From assembly GCF_947497555.1 (NCBI RefSeq), contig NZ_CANMGY010000006.1, positions 124,001-188,000 on the forward strand: a stretch of DNA of 64,000 bases, read 5' to 3'. The stretch is from an uncultured Umboniibacter sp. Lineage in GTDB: Bacteria > Pseudomonadota > Gammaproteobacteria > Pseudomonadales > DSM-25080. This document shows, piece by piece, positions 35,816 through 43,917 of the stretch. Positions within the stretch are counted from its first letter, which is position 1, and each line of letters opens with the position of its first letter. The notes under the pieces were generated by a model. The model was not told the DNA's origin, made no database searches, and saw only the letters and a program-made list of their open reading frames with translations. Made by a program: the position numbers and the translations under genes.

Positions 35816-36004
35816 TTAAGCCGGTTGCGGCGCTTCGGTTTTAGGTTCGGGAGCAGGCGCTGGGTCATTCAAGCCATCTAAGAATTGACTCGTCTTCTCC
35901 GCAATATAGCCCAGGGCTACGCCCGCAAGAAAGGCCCCTCCCACAATTAGGATGACACCTCCGCCGTCCACTTCAGTTTGTTCCTTCAATGTCAGCTCGC
36001 GCAT
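35816..36004 (-). CDS. Double-glycine leader peptide C (bacteriocin-like)
   Basis: 62 residues from ATG 36004: a 15-residue leader MRELTLKEQTEVDGG then a 47-residue core. The core starts GVILIVGGAFLAGVALGYIA, a glycine-rich membrane-type helix with GxxxG spacing, continues amphipathic, and ends in a proline-rich tail (NDPAPAPEPKTEAPQPA). GGAGG lies eight bases upstream of this ATG, which starts one base after the stop of peptide B; an ATG at 36019 would add five residues but would contain the ribosome site. Likely processed and exported by the C39 transporter encoded upstream. Confidence 0.78.
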   Translation of the reverse strand: MRELTLKEQTEVDGGGVILIVGGAFLAGVALGYIAEKTSQFLDGLNDPAPAPEPKTEAPQPA

Positions 36005-36005
36005 T

Positions 36006-36194
36006 TCACTCGCCTCCATCAGAAGCTAGGTAGCCGCCTACCGCACTGCCTACTGCGGTGGCGGTGGCAGCCGCCGCCGACACCACATACGGTGAGGCAT
36101 AAGTCACCAAGCGCACGGCTAGCATTACCGTTACGGGATTAATAAAGATACCACCACTTACTTCCTGCTGTTGTTCTGTATTGAGTAATTCCAT
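36006..36194 (-). CDS. Double-glycine leader peptide B (bacteriocin-like)
   Basis: 62 residues: leader MELLNTEQQQEVSGG (15 residues) and a 47-residue core rich in Ala, Val, Gly (VVSAAAATATAVGSAVGGYL), strongly hydrophobic with small-residue spacing, ending DGGE. The ribosome site GGGAGGTG is formed by the last codons of peptide A, so translation of A and B is probably coupled. Composition is typical of class II bacteriocins/microcins that insert in membranes. No cysteines. Confidence 0.8.
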   Translation of the reverse strand: MELLNTEQQQEVSGGIFINPVTVMLAVRLVTYASPYVVSAAAATATAVGSAVGGYLASDGGE

Positions 36195-36196
36195 TA

Positions 36197-36361
36197 CTAA
36201 GCACCTCCCGTGGCGCGTTGATCAAAGACAAGTTCCTCAGGGGTCCAGCCAAACATTTCAAAGTCTGGTCGGACGCCGTTTGGCAGTTCGATGTAAACGA
36301 TTGATCGTGGTGGTTCACCACCACTCACTTCTTGCATTTCACTGATAGATAACTCAGTCAT
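36197..36361 (-). CDS. Double-glycine leader peptide A, acidic core
   Basis: 54 residues: leader MTELSISEMQEVSGG followed by a 39-residue core beginning EPPRSIVYIELPNGVRPDFE. A strong ribosome site AAGGAG is six bases upstream of ATG 36361. The core is not membrane-like: seven acidic against three basic residues, one Trp, three prolines before and one after the middle, and a second GG near the end (ATGGA). It is the first of three consecutive peptide genes, 27 bases after the transporter stop. It could be a signalling peptide, a partner bacteriocin or an exported non-toxic peptide. Confidence 0.8.
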   Translation of the reverse strand: MTELSISEMQEVSGGEPPRSIVYIELPNGVRPDFEMFGWTPEELVFDQRATGGA

Positions 36362-36388
36362 ATTGCACTCCTTTGCTTTGTCTGAACC

Positions 36389-38470
36389 TCAGACCGGGAC
36401 TGATGCACCCTGCATCAATTTGCTCACATCCACCAATCCGGTGGCTGTTAATTCATAAATCGAATCAGCCGCGATAATCGCCGCTCGACGATGAGCGATG
36501 GACACCACGGTGATGCGCAGTAACTTAATATTGGCGAGAACCTGAGCTTCGGCGGCATCATCTAAATGACTGGTCGCTTCGTCTAGCAGTAGTATTTTGG
36601 GTTTTTGGTAGATGGCTCGGGCTAGCAGAATACGTTGAATCTGCCCCTGCGAAAGGGCCGTATCAAGATCCCCCACAATAGTTTGTAAGCCCATTGGCAA
36701 TTGCGCTAGCAAGTCATGAATACCACAGCTATTCAGCGCACGCTCCAGCGCACCCTCATCCACTTGGTTGGCAAAGCTGCTGATATTCTCCAGCAGCGTG
36801 CCCGATAACAGCCTATCGTCCTGTAACACTTGCGCGACGTAAGGTCGAATATCCACTCCTAGGCCGTAGCCAACCTCCTCTCCATGAATGAATACTACGC
36901 CACTAGCAGCGCGCAGGTGGCCGCCAATAATGGCCATCAATGTCGACTTACCAACCCCTGATGGACCGGTGATAACAATCATCTGACCGCCTTCTACGTG
37001 TAGCTCCACCCGCTCGAACAGCGCGTTAGAGCCCTGAGCAATGCGGTAGGCGATGTCATGCATACTGAGATTTCCAGAGCCGTCTCGCAGCAGCGTTTTA
37101 AGCTGCTTGGGTTGCGCCTCAACCAGGTCATCGATGCGATCGAGATGAAGTCCCATCACCCGGAGTTGGCATACTTTATCCACCACCGTATTAATACGTT
37201 CAAAGAACAGACCTCGATAACTCACATAGGCAACCATATGGCCAATCGTCCATGCTCCCTCAAGCACCAGATGAGCACCCATAAAACTTAGAATTAGCCC
37301 TTCTAAGGTGATGATCAGCAACTGTAATTGATTCGCCCTGAGTAGTTTCATACCCGCCTGATAGCTGAGATTCGCGGACTTTTCCTGAGCAGTATTCCAA
37401 CGCTGTAGAAATGACGATTCCATACTCAATGATTGAATGGAGACCATGCTGCGCAACATTTCTACCCGCTGCGAATGCTCCTCGGCTGCGGCGATGACAG
37501 AGCGCTGTTGAAGGGCTCGCACACTGGCGTAATGCCACCAGCGGATGGCAATCAGCGCCAGGCTAATGGCACAGCTTATGAGCGCTAAAATAATCGAATA
37601 GAAAAACAAGACGAGGCAAAGTAATAGCGAAAAACTCAGCGCAATCCCCAAAGGCACCAGCAGTTGGCTAAACGCGCCACGTAACTCGCGAATAGATTCA
37701 AACCGAGAGATTAGATCGCCAATATTACGTTGGCGGAAGAAATCAACGGGCACCGTCAGTAAGTGCCGGAAGAGTTGCCAAGACAGAGACTTGTACAAGC
37801 TATTATCAATGTTAGCTAGGAGCCAATCACGCGTGTACTGAAGGGCGACACGGACCAACAGAAGTAATGAGAACGCGACGAGTAGTAGCGACATCAAGCG
37901 GGTGTCGCCCATCATTATGCCTCGGTCGATTAGCAACTGAATGTAATAGGGAGCTGTCAGCATTAACAGCTGCGACGAAATACTGAGAGCAATCAACCAA
38001 ACTAATGCACGATTAAAACTGCCACCTAGCTTCACCCATTTTCGAATAGATTCGCCGCCTGTTGGTAATGAGAGACGTACCGAGCTATCCGCCGAACACT
38101 CCAACGCAACACCGGTAAACTGCTCACCCACCTCATCCCAATCACAACGCCGGCGACCGACCGCTGGGTCAACGATGTCGATACCGTTCCGGTTGGCGTT
38201 TTCGAGTACTACAAAATGATTGAAACCCCAATGAATAATACAGGGCAGTGTTAACTCACTAAGTTGACCCTTGGACAGTCGCAGTGCTCGACAGCGGAAT
38301 CCCAGTTGTTGCGCAGTTTCCGAAAGCTGGATGAGCGTCATGCCCGATTGAAAACCAGAGAACCTTCGCCGCATCGACCCAAGGGTTACCCTAGCGTCAT
38401 AGTGATTGGCAATCATCGCTAGTGAAGCCAAACCGCACTCTGACATACCCGCCTGAAGAAAAACCTTCAT
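36389..38470 (-). CDS. Peptidase-containing ABC exporter (C39 peptidase, membrane and ATPase domains)
   Basis: 693 residues. N-terminal C39 cysteine peptidase (1-125) with C12 in QAGMSECGLASLAMIAN, H85 in HWGFNHFVVLE and D101 in VDPAVGRR, so leader cleavage after GG should be active. Membrane domain about 150-430. ATPase with Walker A GPSGVGKST (502-510), signature LSQGQ (606-610, Q in place of the usual second G) and Walker B ILLLDE (626-631). This is the CvaB/LagD architecture. Start overlaps the HlyD-type adaptor stop by four bases; the three leader peptides follow. Confidence 0.93.
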   Translation of the reverse strand: MKVFLQAGMSECGLASLAMIANHYDARVTLGSMRRRFSGFQSGMTLIQLSETAQQLGFRCRALRLSKGQLSELTLPCIIHWGFNHFVVLENANRNGIDIVDPAVGRRRCDWDEVGEQFTGVALECSADSSVRLSLPTGGESIRKWVKLGGSFNRALVWLIALSISSQLLMLTAPYYIQLLIDRGIMMGDTRLMSLLLVAFSLLLLVRVALQYTRDWLLANIDNSLYKSLSWQLFRHLLTVPVDFFRQRNIGDLISRFESIRELRGAFSQLLVPLGIALSFSLLLCLVLFFYSIILALISCAISLALIAIRWWHYASVRALQQRSVIAAAEEHSQRVEMLRSMVSIQSLSMESSFLQRWNTAQEKSANLSYQAGMKLLRANQLQLLIITLEGLILSFMGAHLVLEGAWTIGHMVAYVSYRGLFFERINTVVDKVCQLRVMGLHLDRIDDLVEAQPKQLKTLLRDGSGNLSMHDIAYRIAQGSNALFERVELHVEGGQMIVITGPSGVGKSTLMAIIGGHLRAASGVVFIHGEEVGYGLGVDIRPYVAQVLQDDRLLSGTLLENISSFANQVDEGALERALNSCGIHDLLAQLPMGLQTIVGDLDTALSQGQIQRILLARAIYQKPKILLLDEATSHLDDAAEAQVLANIKLLRITVVSIAHRRAAIIAADSIYELTATGLVDVSKLMQGASVPV

Positions 38471-39675
38471 AGATTCACCCGCTCAAGCGGCAGATGTTGC
38501 CAGGCTCGTTCCAGCAAAGTTGCCTGAGTAAGCTCAACGTCAACGGTTACTGGCAAGCCATCCACCAAATACGACGCGGCTTGGCTATCAGCGCTGATGG
38601 TGGCTTCGGCCCAATACCCTTGACCACTTTCAGTAGTGATTGAGGACGAGGCAAGGTTGATCAACGTTGCATCAATCAAGCCCAATTGTCTGCCCCGTTG
38701 ACCACCCAAACGTAACCTAATAGGCGTTGAAAGTAGTACCCGATAACGTTCATCGGCGGACAGAATAAACTTCACACGATAGTCTTTATGACCCGGCGCT
38801 AAGCTAAAAAGCAGTGCTTGGCTATCAACCCTTTCCCCCTCGCGGACTGGCACCCAATCCACTACCCCATCCTCCGGGGCAACAACGCTAAGGTGATCAT
38901 TATGTTCCAGCGCAAAGATCTGCTGATGTAATTCACGCTGTCGCGATTGAAAAGTAAGTTGATCACGATCCTGCTGTTCAACGAGCAACCACTGACGTTG
39001 ATGCAAAGCTTCAAGCTGTTGATAATGATTTAGCAGGTTACCAACGCTCTCGATGAGTTGAATCTCCGCCGTGTCTAACCGGCCCTTCTCGTGATCTAAA
39101 CTCGCGTTCGCTAACCATCCTTTCTCACTCAGTGTTTGTGCAGAGCGATAGCGAGCTTTGATTCTTTGATGTTCATCGGCGCGAAGATCTCGTAGTCTCG
39201 CCATGTCGGCTAACAGCCTATTCAGCTGAGTGATTTGGGCTTGCGTTGTAGACCATTGCCTAAGTCGAGCTTGGCGTTGAAGTTCCAGCTGGGCTAAGTC
39301 ATCGTGAATCTCGGTAACTAAAGCGTTCTGTTGTTCTCTGACCACCGAGAGACCCGCCTGTCCAACCTTCCACGAGCGAAGCTCCGCCAACACTTGCCCC
39401 TGGTTAACCTGATCGCCAGGGGCAATGGATAATTTACTAATATAGGCATTGGCATCACTGCGAATTTCAATGGGGGGATGTGCCGCAAAGACCAAAGCGG
39501 GAAACGATCGATAATCGGGGAATCGCCAGATCGAAAAGATGATCAGCAGAAGGATAAAAACAATCACTACGCTGACCACTGCTAGCTCTAATCGCCATGG
39601 GTTACGGTAATTAATCTGTGCGCAGAAATGCGAATCTCTAGCTTCAATAGCTTGCTGGCGAAAGATGTTGTTCAT
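38467..39675 (-). CDS. HlyD-family membrane fusion protein
   Basis: 402 residues: one membrane helix at about 31-51 (VVSVVIVFILLLIIFSIW), a lipoyl-like half motif (SIAPGDQVNQGQVLAEL), a long coiled-coil hairpin (about 115-270) and a C-terminal beta-barrel region. It is the periplasmic adaptor that joins the C39 ABC exporter to a TolC-type outer-membrane channel; no such channel gene is in the window. First gene of the cassette, with a GGGGG-type ribosome site. CvaA-like. Confidence 0.88.
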   Translation of the reverse strand: MNNIFRQQAIEARDSHFCAQINYRNPWRLELAVVSVVIVFILLLIIFSIWRFPDYRSFPALVFAAHPPIEIRSDANAYISKLSIAPGDQVNQGQVLAELRSWKVGQAGLSVVREQQNALVTEIHDDLAQLELQRQARLRQWSTTQAQITQLNRLLADMARLRDLRADEHQRIKARYRSAQTLSEKGWLANASLDHEKGRLDTAEIQLIESVGNLLNHYQQLEALHQRQWLLVEQQDRDQLTFQSRQRELHQQIFALEHNDHLSVVAPEDGVVDWVPVREGERVDSQALLFSLAPGHKDYRVKFILSADERYRVLLSTPIRLRLGGQRGRQLGLIDATLINLASSSITTESGQGYWAEATISADSQAASYLVDGLPVTVDVELTQATLLERAWQHLPLERVNL

Positions 39676-39758
39676 AGAACCCCCTCAAGAAGACGAGGAA
39701 CTAGATTAGGGAATGAGATGAAGAATAACGACTGCTGAAAAGCGGAGAAAAGTGAGCT

Positions 39759-39800
39759 TTAGTCGTCCTAGTTAAGTAGAGCTAACACTAGAACGACTAA
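39759..39800. repeat. Imperfect 16-bp inverted repeat between the cassette and maeB
   Basis: TTAGTCGT at 39759 pairs with ACGACTAA ending at 39800, and CTAGTTA with TAACACTAG inside, with one mismatch and one bulge. It begins 12 bases after the maeB stop on the minus strand. No T-run; a terminator-like stem or a boundary repeat. Confidence 0.55.
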
Positions 39801-39811
39801 TTAATACCCTG

Positions 39812-41053
39812 TTATAGCGGGTAGTGAGCGGGATAGGGTAAGCGAGCTGCACCGGTTTTAATCGCCGCCTTCGCGACCGCATCCGACACGACGGTCAAAA
39901 GACGAGCATCCATAGGTTTAGGGATAATATAATCAGGACCTTTCGTTAAACTATCCACGCCACAGGCTTTCAATACTTCTTCAGGAACTGGCTCATTAGT
40001 CAGCGCTGCGATAGCGTGAGCTGCCGCCAACTTCATTTCCTCATTAATTTCACGGGCGCGAACATCGAGCGCACCACGGAAGATATATGGGAAGCCTAAA
40101 ACGTTATTGACCTGATTCGGAAAGTCAGAGCGACCCGTTGCCATAATAACGTCAGGTCTTACGGCTTTTGCTACCGCTGGGTCAATCTCGGGATCAGGGT
40201 TTGAACAAGCGAAGACAATGGGGTTTGGTGCCATCTTCTTCATCTGAGCTTCGGTTAAGAGGTTCGCCCCAGAAAGGCCAAGGAAGATGTCAGCACCGTC
40301 AATCGCATCATCCAAGGTACGGCGATCTGTATCGATGGCAAAAGCTTGCTTATATTCGTTCAGGTCATAACGCTCGGTTTGAATCACACCACCGCGATCT
40401 AGCATGAACACGTTGTCACGCTTCAAGCCCGCTGAAATAAGTAGATTAGTACAGGCAATGGCTGCAGAGCCCGCGCCTAGACACACCATCTTTACTTCTT
40501 CAATGCGCTTACCTTGTACTTCTAACGCACTCAACATACCCGCTACGGTCACAATCGCAGTTCCGTGTTGATCGTCATGGAATACCGGAATATCACAGGC
40601 CTCGATGCAAGCTTTTTCAATCTCGAAACACTCCGGCGCCTTAATATCTTCCAGGTTAATCCCGCCGAAGGTGCCAGCGATGCGCACTACCGTATCGATG
40701 ATCTCCTGCGGATCTGAGGCATCAATTTCAATATCGACAGAATCTATGTTTGCAAAGCGCTTAAACAGTAATGCCTTTCCTTCCATGACCGGCTTCGATG
40801 CCAGTGGACCCAAGTTACCCAAGCCGAGAATGGCACTTCCCGTAGAAATGACCGCGACCAAATTGCCCTTACCGGTATAGCGATAGGCCGCTTCTGGGTC
40901 TTCAGCAATCGCCTTGACAGGTTCAGCAACGCCAGGGCTATAGGCTAGCGCCAGGTCGCGCTGAGTTTCAGCTGAAGTAGTCAGTTCAATACTAATTTTT
41001 CCCGGAGTTGGGTACTGATGGTAATCTAACGCAGCTTGCTTTTCGTCTGTCAT
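39812..41053 (-). CDS. maeB: Malic enzyme, single-domain form
   Basis: 413 residues. Oxidative decarboxylation of malate to pyruvate, NADP or NAD. Malic domain with DLALAYSPGVAEP and LKIPVFHDDQHGTAIV-type segment (IPVFHDDQHGTAIVTVAGM), then the NAD-binding MVCLGAGSAAIACTNLL. The phosphotransacetylase-like C-terminal domain of E. coli MaeB is absent; the shorter form is also found in Pseudomonas. Single gene, divergent from nothing, followed by the inverted repeat. Confidence 0.94.
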   Translation of the reverse strand: MTDEKQAALDYHQYPTPGKISIELTTSAETQRDLALAYSPGVAEPVKAIAEDPEAAYRYTGKGNLVAVISTGSAILGLGNLGPLASKPVMEGKALLFKRFANIDSVDIEIDASDPQEIIDTVVRIAGTFGGINLEDIKAPECFEIEKACIEACDIPVFHDDQHGTAIVTVAGMLSALEVQGKRIEEVKMVCLGAGSAAIACTNLLISAGLKRDNVFMLDRGGVIQTERYDLNEYKQAFAIDTDRRTLDDAIDGADIFLGLSGANLLTEAQMKKMAPNPIVFACSNPDPEIDPAVAKAVRPDVIMATGRSDFPNQVNNVLGFPYIFRGALDVRAREINEEMKLAAAHAIAALTNEPVPEEVLKACGVDSLTKGPDYIIPKPMDARLLTVVSDAVAKAAIKTGAARLPYPAHYPL

Positions 41054-41194
41054 GTCGTATGCCTAAGAAAGGTATGTGGAGTGCTAACCAATATAACAAA
41101 TGATGAACTCATTGAGGGTTCAAATAATCAATAGTAACTATGCACTTTAGTAATGGTAGTCAAAATATCGTGACCAACCAGTCACTTTAAATGC

Positions 41195-41226
41195 AAAAAA
41201 AAGCGCTCAGAGAGCGCTCTTTTTTC
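41195..41226 (-). terminator. Intrinsic terminator of rpmE
   Basis: Stem AGCGCTC / GAGCGCT with a 3-base loop, flanked by A8 and T7, 14 bases after the rpmE stop on the minus strand; it could also act on the plus strand. Confidence 0.85.
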
Positions 41227-41239
41227 AACGTAGGGTGTC

Positions 41240-41452
41240 TTACTTGTAAGAACGACCGCCAAAACGCTGTTTGAAACGATCAACACGACCGCCTGCATCA
41301 AGAACCTTCTGCTTACCCGTGTAGAATGGGTGGCACTTTGAACAAACGTCGATGTGGAAATCTTTACCGATAGTTGACTTAGTCTCTACCTTGTTGCCGC
41401 AAGAACAGGTTGCAACAACTGAATCGTATGCTGGGTGAATATCGTTTTGCAT
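41240..41452 (-). CDS. rpmE: Ribosomal protein L31, zinc-binding type
   Basis: 70 residues. Cysteines C16 and C18 (TCSCGNK) and C37 and C40 (VCSKCHPF) form the zinc site, so this is the C-plus form; a zinc-free paralogue would be induced under zinc shortage, but none is in the window. Divergent from priA, the usual arrangement. Confidence 0.96.
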   Translation of the reverse strand: MQNDIHPAYDSVVATCSCGNKVETKSTIGKDFHIDVCSKCHPFYTGKQKVLDAGGRVDRFKQRFGGRSYK

Positions 41453-41641
41453 GATGAACCTCGTTATGTGCCGCCACTTGATCTCTCGTCAAGCACCGCA
41501 CCAAGTCAATGAAATTTGAGCGCGCATCCTAACAGAAGAATTGATAATTGCCAAACGTATTTAATGTGGTTACAAATGCGTATACTAAGTCACTGAGCCT
41601 AAAACTTGGCCAACAATATTTACTGATAGGTGAAATCAACT

Positions 41642-43798
41642 TTGAGCGCACATATCGTTGCCGTGGCGTTGCCCGTCCCCCTGAAAAGAAATTTTCACTA
41701 CCGGAGCAGTGAACCTGTACTTCCAGGTTGTCGCGTGCGAGTGCCGTTCTCGAATCGCGAGCTAGTTGGCACCGTGGTTGAAGATACTGATACTACCCAT
41801 GAAGGCGAACTCAAGGCGGTTATCGACATAATCGATGACGTGCCGCTTGGTAATGCGCGTTGGTGGCAGTTAGTTAACTTCACGGCTCGCTACTATCTTG
41901 CTCCACTTGGCGATGTCATTGATAGTGCCCTGCCTAAAAATCTTCGTGATGGCCGCGCGCTATCGGATTATCGGGCTGACTGGTTCCAACTTGCAGAGAC
42001 TGATGCATCGGTAAAGGGTGTCCAGCAACAACGCTGTATCGAGGCGCTAAAATCGGGCCCCATGGAATGGTTGCAGCTCCGTGAAGCAAAGGTTTCTAAA
42101 GCCACCTTGAAACGCCTATTAGAATTAAAGATTGTCGTTGAGTATGACCACACCGGTGCTGAGACACCCTGGAAACTGACCCAAGCGCCACCGACGCCAA
42201 ATTCCGAGCAGCAATTAGCCATTGACGCGATTACCCGCAGCGAAGGTTTTAAACCTTGGTTGATTGACGGGATCACTGGATCCGGCAAAACCGAGGTTTA
42301 CCTGCGAACTATTGAGCATTGCTTGGCTCAAGGTCAGCAAGCGTTAGTGCTGGTTCCCGAGATTGCCCTCACCCCGCAAACTCTGGAGCGTTTCAGTGCC
42401 CGATTCGCCACTCGCATTGCCGTACTGCATTCGGGACTGGCAAGGGGTGCACGCTGCGAAGACTGGGTAAGTGCCGCCGATGGTTTAGCCAGAATTATTA
42501 TCGGTACTCGTTCTGCTATCTTTGCCCCCATTCCGAAGCTGGGGCTAATTGTGGTCGATGAGGAGCACGACTTATCCTATAAGCAACAGGACGGTTTTCA
42601 TTATAACGCTCGCGACCTAGCTATTGTTCGCGCGAAACACGCTAACTGCCCCGTCATTTTGGGATCAGCCACACCGTCCCTAGAGTCGCTCGCCAATGCC
42701 GAGCGTGCTGCCTATCAGCGGCTTGAACTCTCCGCTCGAGCTGGCGGCGCGGCAAAGCCGCAAGTCGAACTGGTCGATACACGGCAATCCTCTCGCGACA
42801 CGGGCTTAACAGCTGCTGCGTTGGACGCAGTCTCTGCGTGCCTCGCTCGCGGCGAGCAGGCGCTCATCTTTATCAATCGCCGCGGCTATTCTCCGGCGCT
42901 AATGTGTCAGCACTGTGGCTGGATAGCGGACTGCCCCTCCTGTACACGTCACTTCACGGTTCACCAGCGTCACCAACAGCTAGTGTGCCATCACTGCGAC
43001 GTTGCACAGCCAATCGCTCACCGCTGCCCGCACTGTTTTAGCCAGCAGTTAGATCGCGTGGGCGAAGGTACCGAGCGTATCGAGGAGCGGTTAGGTGAAT
43101 TATTTCCGGAAACGCCAACTATCCGGGTTGATCGAGACACCACCCGGAGCGCTCAACAGCTTGCCGAAAACCTCGATCGCGTCAATAACGGCGAGCCCTG
43201 CATTCTAGTTGGCACCCAGATGCTAGCCAAGGGACATCACTTCGAACGGGTAACATTGGTTATTGTTCTCGATATTGACAGCGGGCTCTACGCTGCTGAT
43301 TTTCGCGCCCCAGAACGCACGGGACAATTACTTACTCAGGTGATGGGCAGAGCTGGGCGAGCCGCTCTCGCTGGACAGGTATTGGTGCAAACCACACTGC
43401 CCGATCACCCACTATTGCAAACTCTGCTCTCGCAGCCCTATCGCGTGTATTCATCGATGCTACTGGCAGAACGACAGCGCTTTGGTCAACCGCCCTTTAG
43501 TGCTGCCGCGCTATTGCGGGCAGATCACCCTCATCAACATCAGGTTGATCAATGTCTCTCCTTGGCGCGAAATTTCTGTGCCAATGCCATTCAACACGGA
43601 ACGCTCCAGTGCCAGGGTCCTATGCCCGCGCCGCTCGCGATGCGTAATGGCCGCCAACGCGGCCAGTTATGGTTCTTCGCAACCCATCGCAGCGGGCTTC
43701 ATAACGCCATGCAAGCACTCGATGAGCTACTTAGAAAAAGTAAGCTCGTAGGTGGCTTGCGATGGTCAATTGACATTGACCCGCAGGACAGTAATTAG
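41642..43798 (+). CDS. priA: Primosomal protein N' (replication restart helicase PriA)
   Basis: 718 residues from TTG 41642. Restarts stalled forks by loading DnaB. N-terminal 3' DNA-binding domain (HIVAVALPVPLKRNFHY), Walker A GITGSGKTEVYL, DEEH box VVDEEHDLSYKQQDG, the eight-cysteine zinc region (CQHCGWIADCPSC, CHHCDVAQPIAHRCPHC), and helicase motifs VGTQMLAKGHHF and QVMGRAGRA. The TTG is preferred because AGGTGA lies eight bases upstream; GTG 41630, without a ribosome site, would add four residues. Confidence 0.94.
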   Translation: MSAHIVAVALPVPLKRNFHYRSSEPVLPGCRVRVPFSNRELVGTVVEDTDTTHEGELKAVIDIIDDVPLGNARWWQLVNFTARYYLAPLGDVIDSALPKNLRDGRALSDYRADWFQLAETDASVKGVQQQRCIEALKSGPMEWLQLREAKVSKATLKRLLELKIVVEYDHTGAETPWKLTQAPPTPNSEQQLAIDAITRSEGFKPWLIDGITGSGKTEVYLRTIEHCLAQGQQALVLVPEIALTPQTLERFSARFATRIAVLHSGLARGARCEDWVSAADGLARIIIGTRSAIFAPIPKLGLIVVDEEHDLSYKQQDGFHYNARDLAIVRAKHANCPVILGSATPSLESLANAERAAYQRLELSARAGGAAKPQVELVDTRQSSRDTGLTAAALDAVSACLARGEQALIFINRRGYSPALMCQHCGWIADCPSCTRHFTVHQRHQQLVCHHCDVAQPIAHRCPHCFSQQLDRVGEGTERIEERLGELFPETPTIRVDRDTTRSAQQLAENLDRVNNGEPCILVGTQMLAKGHHFERVTLVIVLDIDSGLYAADFRAPERTGQLLTQVMGRAGRAALAGQVLVQTTLPDHPLLQTLLSQPYRVYSSMLLAERQRFGQPPFSAAALLRADHPHQHQVDQCLSLARNFCANAIQHGTLQCQGPMPAPLAMRNGRQRGQLWFFATHRSGLHNAMQALDELLRKSKLVGGLRWSIDIDPQDSN

Positions 43799-43917
43799 AA
43801 AACAAGGGTAAATCCCTGCAAATACCAAAGATTTTCACCACGAGTCCTTGTTAGACGGCTAAAATACAACGATAATTCACCGTTTTAAACGTCAGCACTT
43901 ACGTACCACAGGACTCT

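Noticed and set aside
36139-36324. A 61-codon minus-strand frame overlapping the peptide genes
   Set aside because: It lies in another frame across peptides A and B, which have leaders and ribosome sites; this one has neither.
39812-41053. Truncated malic enzyme (missing phosphotransacetylase domain)
   Set aside because: Single-domain malic enzymes of about 410-420 residues are normal in pseudomonads; the ending is clean.
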